Origin: Methylacidimicrobium sp. B4
Lineage (GTDB): Bacteria; Verrucomicrobiota; Verrucomicrobiia; Methylacidiphilales; Methylacidiphilaceae
Assembly: GCF_017310545.1 (NCBI RefSeq)
Contig: NZ_CP066203.1
Span: 1 to 64,000, forward strand
Direction of reading: 5' to 3'
Length of the DNA: 64,000 bases
Shown here: positions 9,807 through 16,623 of the stretch, in pieces
Position numbering within the stretch: the stretch's first letter is position 1
How the letters are laid out: each line of letters starts with the position of its first letter
The notes under the pieces: model-generated
What the model was told of the DNA's origin: nothing
Seen by the model: only the letters and a program-made list of their open reading frames with translations
Databases searched by the model: none
Translations under genes and position numbers: made by a program

Positions 9807-10253
9807 ATGAAGAAGATCGTGATGGTCCTTGTCCTGGCGCTCTTGTCGGGAGGTCGGCTTTTCTCGGCAACGGAGCCTGCGACCGGGGGCGATGCGCCCA
9901 CGCCCCCCCCGGAGACCCCCCCGAGCAGCTGGCAGGAACGGCTGGCGGATCTCCTGAAGCGAGATTCCGATCTGAACAGGAAGATCGATCAGATCGATCA
10001 GGCGATCCGGCAGAAGCATGACGATCTCGCCCGATCCCTGACCAAGGAATTGCAGAACGAACGCTCCGCGTTCCATCGGGATCTGCAGCAGATGAAAAGC
10101 TCGGTCCAATCGGGGATCCGCAACGCCGCCCAATCGCTGGGCAAGGGTGCCGGTCAGCTCAAGGACGAGGCGGCCAAGCTCCAAGAGGCTCTGGAGCGGG
10201 CGAGCAAGGAAGGGGCGCCCGCTCGCGCGCCGGCGGCTCCGGCCGAGCCGTGA
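9807..10253 (+). CDS. Small exported coiled-coil protein of unknown function
   Basis: This 148-residue protein begins MKKIVMVLVLALLSGGRLFSA, a clear Sec signal peptide with likely cleavage after about residue 21. A Pro/Thr-rich linker (about 22-40) precedes a long charged helix (about 45-135) with heptad-like spacing, and then an Ala/Pro tail. No known domain was recognised. A periplasmic coiled-coil or adaptor role is a guess from composition. The ATG at 9807 was chosen because the signal peptide starts there, although the frame is open further upstream. It converges with the minus-strand pair ending at 10276. Confidence 0.6.
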   Translation: MKKIVMVLVLALLSGGRLFSATEPATGGDAPTPPPETPPSSWQERLADLLKRDSDLNRKIDQIDQAIRQKHDDLARSLTKELQNERSAFHRDLQQMKSSVQSGIRNAAQSLGKGAGQLKDEAAKLQEALERASKEGAPARAPAAPAEP

Positions 10254-10275
10254 TCGAAGAAGAGCGCCGCGAACG

Positions 10276-11244
10276 CTACTCCGCGGGCCGCGTCGCGACG
10301 ATGCTGTCGAGCGGCCGGGGGATCTGGCCGACCTCCCAGAGAAGCCAGCTGTAGCTTTTTCGTGGGTTCTTGTCCTTGGGGAGCAGGATCGCTCTCTGCA
10401 CGAAATCGACGGCGCTGATCGTCCATGGCGACCAGGATAGCCGCCATCCCGCGCCTTGAAGGGCCTGAACTTGCGCCGCCGCATCCGGCGACTCATCGAG
10501 GAGTGCGTCGATGCCAGAGCCTAGGCCGGTGTCAGCGCGGGCCCGGATCGGTTTGCCCGGTCGACGGGCATCTGCGCTACCGGCGGCAGGGGAGATGGGT
10601 GTCTTCCGGTAGAGGCTGCACTGCTGCAAGCGCCGGGGGCCCTCCGAGCGAAAGCGAAGGAGGATCGTTTCGTCGGTGCTCTCCCAGAACAGAAAGTCGG
10701 GAGCGGCCAGTTCCCAATACTTCCCGATGGCTCGCCAACCGGGAGGAATCCGGGGGTTGAGTCCTACCCGGCCTCCGGGCCGGTAGCCCAGGGCGTCGGA
10801 GGGCAGGATTCCCACGAGAGCCGGATCGAGGTCGAGGATCAAAAAGGAGGACCAGCCTTGGTTCGCTCGCTCCGGCAGCCGCAATTCGACGCGTCGAACC
10901 CAAGGGCGAGTTGCGCCGGAGGTTTCATAGACAGCGACCCAATCGTTCCTCTCGATCCGGTGGAATGAGGCCCCTACGCTCGCTTCCAGTCGAGCGACGG
11001 TCGCCGGCTGAATCCGGAGCAGGTCCTCGATCCAGGAAAAGAGCTCTCGAGCGTCTGCTCGCTGGAGCGGACCTTCCTGAGCCACGGCGATGCCGGTGAG
11101 CTCCGCCGCCGAGGCCACGCTGCGCTGCATCGAGAGGTCGCCGTAGAAGACCAAAAGAATCAGCGCCGCTGCAGAGACGATTTGTGGCGCCGGGAAAAAG
11201 CGGCGCACGCGGCAGGGGACAAAGCCTCGCGGGCGATTCCTCAA
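10276..11244 (-). CDS. Membrane-anchored protein of unknown function, coupled to the Gly/His-rich protein gene
   Basis: This 322-residue protein has a basic N-terminus and one hydrophobic segment (about 20-37), then a soluble domain that would lie outside the cytoplasm. No family was recognised. The start is TTG, in TTGA at 11241-11244, which overlaps the stop of the upstream gene, so translation is probably coupled. The next Met is 39 codons in and would remove the membrane segment. Trp-rich strands (NDWVAVYE, RPWVRRVELRLPE, PPGWRAIGKYWEL) suggest a beta-rich fold. The coupling argues that the two products work together. Confidence 0.6.
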   Translation of the reverse strand: MRNRPRGFVPCRVRRFFPAPQIVSAAALILLVFYGDLSMQRSVASAAELTGIAVAQEGPLQRADARELFSWIEDLLRIQPATVARLEASVGASFHRIERNDWVAVYETSGATRPWVRRVELRLPERANQGWSSFLILDLDPALVGILPSDALGYRPGGRVGLNPRIPPGWRAIGKYWELAAPDFLFWESTDETILLRFRSEGPRRLQQCSLYRKTPISPAAGSADARRPGKPIRARADTGLGSGIDALLDESPDAAAQVQALQGAGWRLSWSPWTISAVDFVQRAILLPKDKNPRKSYSWLLWEVGQIPRPLDSIVATRPAE

Positions 11245-12812
11245 CGGTGTCCCCCTCCTCCCCCGTGAAATCCGCCGAAACCGCCGTGAAATCCGCCCAT
11301 GCCCCCCATTCCACCATGAAAGCCTCCCATTCCACCATGAAATCCCCCCGGCATCCCATGCAGGCCATGAATTCCGCCTGCGCCGATGGCCGCTCCATGG
11401 AAGAGGCTCGCGGATCCTCCGACTCCGTGGAACATGCCTCCATGGGAGAGTCCCGTGGCTCCGTGGAAGGCGCCGCCGTGAGCGAGGCCGGATGCTCCGT
11501 GGAAGGCGCCTGACGGAGAAAGGCCGCCGGCTCCATGAAAGGCTGCGGCCGACTGCGGCAAGCCCGCGTGGCCTGCGAAGCTACCCGCTCCGAAACCGCC
11601 TCTCCCGCCAAGGCCATGGGTGTAAGCCGCGGAGCCCAAGTTCGAGCCATGGAGAGCCGCGGAGGTGACCGACCGGCCGGCGATGTCGTGCACCCCCGGG
11701 CTAAAGAGATGCTGCGGGTGCACCGCGGTTTGGGAGGGGAAACCTCCGTGCGCGATCGCGGAAGCGGGGTGGCCTCCCGGTGCTCCCGGATGCAAAGAGC
11801 CCTGCCCGGGAGCGATCCCGCCCGCATGGGTCGCCCCGCCTGCCGGCGACCCGTGGCCGACCCCATGCTGCGTCAACCCATGGTGGGCGGCCGGGGCCGA
11901 GTGGCTCGGGTCGTGGGCTTGCGCCGCCGCCTGGTGGCTGGTCGCCGCCGCGCTGTGTTGCTGTTGTTGTTGCTGCTGCTTTTGCTGTTGTGCGGTGTTG
12001 TTTTGTTCCACGATCACCATGGGAAAGAAAAAGGGCCAGAAGCCCCAGCCCCACAGGCCCATTCCCCACATCCCCCACATGCCGAAGCCTCCCCATCCCC
12101 AGTAGGGGTAGCCTCCATAGCCTCCATACCCTCCGTAGGTGGTCGTTGCTTCCGTGTCGCCGACGAACGGGTAGGTGCTACCGGGGCCGATTCCGGAATC
12201 CGCCACTGGAGGGTTCGTTCCCGGAACGTCAGGAGGAGGCACCGAGAAATCTTCCGGGGAGAAGCCGGGCTGCTGGGCGGTGGGTGCCTGCTCCTGCGCG
12301 GCGAGCATGGTCCATCGCTCCTCGAGCAGTGCGATGCGTTGACGAGCCGATTCGTCCCACTGCCGGTCCTGGTTGATTTCAGTCAGGAAAGCCCTCCAGG
12401 AGGGGGCCGCGACAGCGGGGAAAAGAGAGTCGGAAGAGGGGAGGCCGAGGCGTGCCGCGGCTTGATCGGCCCCGGCCTGGATCTGGTTGGCGAGGGTCGA
12501 GGCCCGATCGAGCAGCTCTCGGAACCGGGCGCTCGCCACCTGGAGCAGGTCTGTGGGAATCCCTTGCGATTGGGTGGCGGCCTCTCCCTGCGCGAGCAGG
12601 CGTTCGAGCAGGAGCTTTTGCTGGACGAGCTCGCCGCGAAGCGCATCCAGCTGGGGAAGAGAACGGCTGAGAACGGTCTGAAAGTCCGATACGACCGCCT
12701 TGCGCTCCTGGGCATCCTTGACCGTTTTCGCCGCCCAGTTCCCGGCGGCTGCCAAGGCGCACACGACCAGCAGCAAGGCCGCCCAGCCCTTCCAGCCAGA
12801 CAACTGCTTCAT
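11241..12812 (-). CDS. Membrane-anchored protein with Gly/Trp/Tyr-rich, polyGln and Gly/His-repeat regions
   Basis: This 523-residue protein is of unknown function. A signal anchor (about 7-27) is followed by a charged, mostly helical region (about 30-185). Next come a Pro-rich linker, an aromatic Gly/Tyr/Trp/Phe stretch (about 226-264), a Gln run (275-285) and a 240-residue tail extremely rich in Gly, His and Ala. The tail holds 12-residue repeats of the form AFHGAxGLxHGG (about 425-470) and GGFHGGM-type repeats to the end. The ATG at 12812 has a strong GGGGAGGGAG ribosome binding site; the TTG nine codons upstream does not. The His density suggests metal binding or pH sensing, which is inference only. 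It overlaps the next gene by TTGA. Confidence 0.7.
   Translation of the reverse strand: MKQLSGWKGWAALLLVVCALAAAGNWAAKTVKDAQERKAVVSDFQTVLSRSLPQLDALRGELVQQKLLLERLLAQGEAATQSQGIPTDLLQVASARFRELLDRASTLANQIQAGADQAAARLGLPSSDSLFPAVAAPSWRAFLTEINQDRQWDESARQRIALLEERWTMLAAQEQAPTAQQPGFSPEDFSVPPPDVPGTNPPVADSGIGPGSTYPFVGDTEATTTYGGYGGYGGYPYWGWGGFGMWGMWGMGLWGWGFWPFFFPMVIVEQNNTAQQQKQQQQQQQHSAAATSHQAAAQAHDPSHSAPAAHHGLTQHGVGHGSPAGGATHAGGIAPGQGSLHPGAPGGHPASAIAHGGFPSQTAVHPQHLFSPGVHDIAGRSVTSAALHGSNLGSAAYTHGLGGRGGFGAGSFAGHAGLPQSAAAFHGAGGLSPSGAFHGASGLAHGGAFHGATGLSHGGMFHGVGGSASLFHGAAIGAGGIHGLHGMPGGFHGGMGGFHGGMGGMGGFHGGFGGFHGGGGGHR
11244..11540 (-). repeat. Tandem Gly/His-coding repeats
   Basis: Within the Gly/His-rich gene, the DNA repeats with two periods. 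Units of about 36 bases code for AFHGAxGLxHGG (roughly 11400-11540). Shorter units code for GGFHGGMG-like motifs (roughly 11253-11345). A separate Gln-codon run (CAG/CAA) lies at 11958-11990. Such coding repeats are prone to length change by slippage, so allele length may differ between strains. Confidence 0.7.
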
Positions 12813-12839
12813 GGGAAACTCCCTCCCCGACAGGAACAA

Positions 12840-13721
12840 TTAAGCACCTCCTGTGATCCGTGGCAAACACGGGGCATCGGACGCGAGGATCCGGGCTTGG
12901 CCCGCATAGATGTTAAAACGTTCTCCCCGAAGAAATCCTACCAGCGTGAGCGCAAATTCCCGGGCAAGGCGCACGGCCAGGCTACTCGGTGCAGAAACGG
13001 CGCAAAACACTGGAAGCCCTGCCGCAAGCGCCTTTTGCAAAAGCTCGTAGCTGGCACGCCCGCTCACCAGGACGAGGCAGTCCGAAAGGGGAAGCCGGTT
13101 TTGGAGAAGAGCCCATCCGATGAGCTTGTCCATCGCATTGTGACGGCCCACGTCCTCCCGCAAGGCGATCAGCTCTCCTTGCCTGGTAAAAAGGCCCGCC
13201 GCGTGGAGACCGCCGGTAGAGCGAAAGATCCCCTGCCGGGAGCCAAGCCTTCCCGGCAGAAGAGGCAGAAGGGCGGCCGGGACCGTCCACCGGAGGGACA
13301 GAGGCTGGCAGCCGCGGTCGCGAAGCGTCTCGAGCGAAGCGCGCCCGCAGACACCGCAGGCGCTCGTCGTCAAGAAATGGCGCTCGAGACCGCCAAAATC
13401 TGGCAGGCGGTCCGCGGCCAGATCGACCGTAACGATATTGTAGAGCTGTTCCTCCTCCCGCACCCGATCCACGCAGTAGGAGATCGAGCGGATGGAGCGG
13501 GCATCGCGGACGATTCCTTCTCCGTACAGAAACCCCGCGGCAAGCTCGAAATCCGAGCCCGGGGTGCGCATCGTGATGGCCACGACCCGCTCGTCGCGTC
13601 CGGCGCGAAGGCGAATCTCCAAGGGCTCCTCCACGGCGACCGAATCGGTGCGGCGGAGCAGGCTCGCTTTCTCCCAAGTCCAGAGATCGACGCTCGCTTT
13701 GCTCGTGGGCCGGATCCCCAT
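12840..13721 (-). CDS. fdhD: Formate dehydrogenase accessory sulfurtransferase FdhD
   Basis: The 293 residues match FdhD, which passes sulfur from IscS to the molybdenum/tungsten bis-MGD cofactor and so activates formate dehydrogenase. The sulfur-carrying pair is in TTSACGVCG (C122 and C125 counted from the ATG at 13721). Other family landmarks are EEPLEIRL, FELAAGFLYGEG, ALREDVGRHNAMDKLIG and VSGRASYELLQKA. An upstream ATG at 13820, with a GGGGAG before it, would add 33 basic residues and is a real alternative. No formate dehydrogenase gene is in the window, but its presence elsewhere is implied, fitting a C1 metabolism. Confidence 0.92.
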   Translation of the reverse strand: MGIRPTSKASVDLWTWEKASLLRRTDSVAVEEPLEIRLRAGRDERVVAITMRTPGSDFELAAGFLYGEGIVRDARSIRSISYCVDRVREEEQLYNIVTVDLAADRLPDFGGLERHFLTTSACGVCGRASLETLRDRGCQPLSLRWTVPAALLPLLPGRLGSRQGIFRSTGGLHAAGLFTRQGELIALREDVGRHNAMDKLIGWALLQNRLPLSDCLVLVSGRASYELLQKALAAGLPVFCAVSAPSSLAVRLAREFALTLVGFLRGERFNIYAGQARILASDAPCLPRITGGA

Positions 13722-14045
13722 TCGGCCACTATACGCCCCCCAGCGGAAGCGGAGCAATGGTGCGCGCCGGGCACACGAGCCTTTCCTCCCTGGGCGGGGG
13801 TTTCGGTGAGCCTTTGCCATCGGCTCCCCGGGGCATTTCGGGAAACCGGGGGTCGAACGGCATGTCGTTTGGCTCGTGCTTGGCGGCGGTTTCCCGTGGG
13901 TCGCCCGAGTCAATCGCGGAGCGGCCTCAGCGCGGGGCTGGCCATCGGCCACCCGCTCTGCGGTTGGTTGGAGCAAAGCCCATGCGATCGACTCGGCGTC
14001 CCGGTGAGTCGGCCGCCCACCGATCCCAAGAGAACAAAGGGAATC
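13722..14045. other. Intergenic between rnpB and fdhD
   Basis: These 324 bases lie downstream of the rnpB RNA and upstream of fdhD, both on the minus strand. The fdhD frame stays open to 13976, so part of this could be an N-terminal extension (see the alternative ATG at 13820). I see no terminator with a T run and no other gene. Confidence 0.4.
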
Positions 14046-14480
14046 GGCGCTGGAAGATAAGCCGGATTCTGTTCCTGGAAATTACCCCTTCCAGGCGACC
14101 GTCATTTCTCTACCCATCGCGCTACGGCGATCAGTCCGCGACGGCAAGCCGTCGCGGTGCGGCCCAACCCGAGGTGTGCCCGAATGCTCGGCGCGGTAGC
14201 GCCCGAGCTTTCGGGCGGCCAGGGAGCCGGCACCTCTGTTTGGCCTTGCGCCGCGGGGGGTTTATCGTGCCTCGGCCGTTGCCGGTGCCGAGCGGTGGGC
14301 TCTTACCCCGCCGTTTCACCCTTGCCGCATCCTGCGATGCGGCGGTCTTTTCTCTGTGACACTTTCCGTCCCGAACAGCTTTCGCCCGCTCGAGCCCGCG
14401 GTTTCCCACGGCCCGCTTCCCTGGTGGCGTCCGGACTTTCCTCTCCGCGAGAGCGCGGAGCGACAGTCTCTTCCAGCGCC
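14046..14480 (-). ncRNA. rnpB: RNase P RNA (bacterial type A)
   Basis: The RNA subunit of RNase P, which trims the 5' ends of precursor tRNAs. On the minus strand the 5' part reads GAGGAAAGTCCGGAC (CR I), followed later by a block complementary to the plus-strand GTGACACTTTC, and it ends with ACAGAATCCGGCTTATCTTC (CR V). The outer stem P1 is perfect over 12 bases: GGCGCTGGAAGA (14469-14480) pairs with TCTTCCAGCGCC (14046-14057), which sets the ends. About 435 nt is slightly long for a type A RNA. It lies 50 bases downstream of the HAD hydrolase gene and has its own promoter-like sequence. Confidence 0.95.
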
Positions 14481-14485
14481 AGGGA

Positions 14486-14515
14486 TAACTAATCCGCTGG
14501 GGAGGGCAGCGTCAA
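14486..14515 (-). promoter_or_regulatory. Sigma70-type promoter of rnpB
   Basis: On the minus strand TTGACG (14510-14515) and TAGTTA (14486-14491) are separated by 18 bases. Transcription from this pair would begin about 6 bases after the -10 box, at 14479-14480, exactly at the first base of RNase P stem P1. That agreement was reached independently of the promoter search and supports both calls. Confidence 0.6.
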
Positions 14516-14530
14516 TCGCGATGATCGACT

Positions 14531-15151
14531 TCAGTCCAAAGAGAGGGAAAGTCCCGCGAGCGCCGCTTTCGTCGTCGCATAGCCCCGATGACAGATCCCT
14601 TCGATTCCGAGCCTCCGGGCCACATCGACGAACATCGGACGGTCCTCGATATAGGCGCATTGCGGCGGGGGAGTCTGCGAGACGTCGAGCGCCAATCGAA
14701 AGATCTCCTCGTCGGGCTTCCGCAGATGAACGAAGGACGAGACGATGAAGTAGTCGATGAAGGAGGCCAGAGCGAAGGCTTGAATCCGGTGGACCTGAAG
14801 CTCCCTGCCTTCGTTGCTCAATACCGCCACCTTGAGCCCGTGCTTCGCCTTGAGCTTCTGCACAAGCTCGATCATCTCCGGAAAGGAGGAGGATTGAGCG
14901 AACATGAACTTCCGGAATTCCTGCATCGTGAAGGGCCGGCTCTGGTAGAAGACGATTCGTTCCAAGTAGCCGTCGAGGGTCAGCTTCCCGACTTCGTAGG
15001 TGTCGAAGGTCAGGTGATGCCGTTCTTCCATCTCTGCCGCATCCAAGCCGAATGCTTCCGCGGCCTTCCTCCGGCATGCGGTATCCCAGCCGTTGGAAAG
15101 GAGGACTCCCCCGAGATCCAAAAAAAGGGTGGTGATCGGAGCACTGCTCAT
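14531..15151 (-). CDS. HAD-superfamily hydrolase (YihX-like)
   Basis: This 206-residue HAD phosphatase-like enzyme carries motif I as LFLDLGGVL with nucleophile Asp12, motif II as VAVLSNEG, a motif III lysine in LRKPDEEIF, and motif IV as YIEDRP. The second Asp of the classical DxD is Gly, as in YihX-type and related family members that often act on sugar phosphates. The helical cap sits at about 20-90. It is a cytosolic enzyme and the substrate cannot be assigned. The ATG at 15151 gives a family-typical N-terminus. Confidence 0.85.
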   Translation of the reverse strand: MSSAPITTLFLDLGGVLLSNGWDTACRRKAAEAFGLDAAEMEERHHLTFDTYEVGKLTLDGYLERIVFYQSRPFTMQEFRKFMFAQSSSFPEMIELVQKLKAKHGLKVAVLSNEGRELQVHRIQAFALASFIDYFIVSSFVHLRKPDEEIFRLALDVSQTPPPQCAYIEDRPMFVDVARRLGIEGICHRGYATTKAALAGLSLSLD

Positions 15152-15244
15152 AGGTGATAGGCGTCACTCTTTCGACTTTCCGGCCGGTTGGCAAGCGGGA
15201 AGCCGCTTCTCCCGGCCCTGCTGGCGGAGGCCCGTTGCGCGGTC

Positions 15245-16453
15245 TCATCCGGCCCGCCGGGAGCTCCAAGCCGTGACCGCGAGGGTCCCGAAGGCGCAGA
15301 GGCCTGTGCCGAGCAAGATCGTGGCCGGAGCCCCCCAGAAGCGGGAGACGAGCGCGGCGAAGAGGCTCCCGATGGGGAAGAGGCCTTGGAAGAGAAATGT
15401 GGCGATTCCCACTACTCGTCCCCGCAGCTCTCGGACCGCATGCTCCTGGAGGAACGCATTCCCTGCCGAAAGGAAGACGACCAGTCCCAAGCCCGCTAGC
15501 CCGAGGAGTGCTGTCGAGACGAGGAAGGAGCGGGAGAGGGAAAAGCAGGCCGCCGAAAGGAGGAAGATCCCGAGGCCGCCCAAGACGAGCCGGGGGAGCG
15601 GAAGGGTGCGCACGAGGCTGGTCGCCGCCAGGCTGCCCAAGAGGGATCCGGCACCGCTTGCAGAAATCAGGATCCCCAGCCCCTTGGGGCCGCTGTGGAG
15701 AATGCTTTCGGCAAAGAAAGGGAGCAATACCGTGTAGGACCAGCCGAAGACCGTGACGAGGCCGATCAAGGAGGCCTGGCCGAGGAGGGGCTTCCTTGCC
15801 GCGATGTAGCGGACCCCCTCCCGAAGGGAGTGGAGGAAGGGCCTCCGGGAAGGGCATTGTGGCGAAGAGGACACCCAGAAGAGGCAGCCGAGGGAGAGGA
15901 GGTAGGAAAGAGCGTTGGTCCAGAAACAGGCGGCCACGCCGAGCGAGGGGATCAGGAAGGCGGCGACGGCCGGGCCGATCAAGCGCGCTCCGTTGAAGAG
16001 CACTGAGTTCCAGGCGACCGCAGCGCGAAGTTCCTCCTTCGGGGCAACGTCGAGGAAGAGGGCTTGCCGCGCAGGAAGCTCGAAGGAGCCGGCAAGGCCG
16101 AGGGCAAAGACGAGGAGGCCCAGAGCCCAAAGAGAGAGGAGATGGAGGAAGGCGAGGAGGCCCAGAGCCGAAGCGAGAAGGAGCGCCGCGATTTGCGCAA
16201 GGATCACGATCCTCCGCCGCGGGAACCGATCGGCCATGGCGCCGGCTGGAAGGGAAAAGAGGAGCAGGGGAAGGGAGCCGGCACAAGCGAAAAGGCCCAG
16301 CCAAAACGGCGATCCGGTCATCTGGTAGACGAGCCATCCTTGGCCTACGTTGTGGACCCAGCTGCCGAGGAAGGAGGAAGCCTGTCCCAGGAAGAGCATC
16401 CGGAAGGGGGCGGAGCGAAAAGGGGCCAGCTGGGGAAAAATCTTCATGGGCAT
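15245..16453 (-). CDS. Major facilitator superfamily exporter (EntS/MFS_3-like)
   Basis: This 402-residue membrane protein has about 12 hydrophobic segments. The MFS signature between TM2 and TM3 is visible as GAMADRFPRRRIVI. The pattern near the start (FRMLFLGQASSFLGSWVHNVGQGWLVYQMTGSP) is typical of the MFS_3/enterobactin-exporter-like group, proton-coupled efflux proteins of the inner membrane. The substrate is unknown. The frame stays open to 16699, but that extension is low-complexity and runs antisense into the divergent PQQ gene; the ATG at 16453 puts the first helix at the normal distance. Confidence 0.88.
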   Translation of the reverse strand: MPMKIFPQLAPFRSAPFRMLFLGQASSFLGSWVHNVGQGWLVYQMTGSPFWLGLFACAGSLPLLLFSLPAGAMADRFPRRRIVILAQIAALLLASALGLLAFLHLLSLWALGLLVFALGLAGSFELPARQALFLDVAPKEELRAAVAWNSVLFNGARLIGPAVAAFLIPSLGVAACFWTNALSYLLSLGCLFWVSSSPQCPSRRPFLHSLREGVRYIAARKPLLGQASLIGLVTVFGWSYTVLLPFFAESILHSGPKGLGILISASGAGSLLGSLAATSLVRTLPLPRLVLGGLGIFLLSAACFSLSRSFLVSTALLGLAGLGLVVFLSAGNAFLQEHAVRELRGRVVGIATFLFQGLFPIGSLFAALVSRFWGAPATILLGTGLCAFGTLAVTAWSSRRAG

Positions 16454-16623
16454 GTGCCTGCCACTCGATAAAATGCGCTGAGTTTTGTTCGAGGAAAGAG
16501 CGTCAGGCTCCGCGAGAAGATCGGAGCGACGGCCAGGCCACGCGAGCACTGTGTCGCGCCGCCGAGCAGGGGTTCCGATGTCCGGTGCGATTGGGGAAGA
16601 GGGGAAGGAGTGGAGGAGCAAGG

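Noticed and set aside
11535-14060. An 841-codon plus-strand open frame
   Set aside because: It is antisense to the Gly/His-rich gene and fdhD and is composed of low-complexity Arg/Gly/Pro/Leu without any motif.
14316-16337. A 673-codon minus-strand open frame
   Set aside because: It overlaps rnpB, the HAD hydrolase and the MFS gene in a different frame and is rich in Pro/Arg/Ser without motifs.
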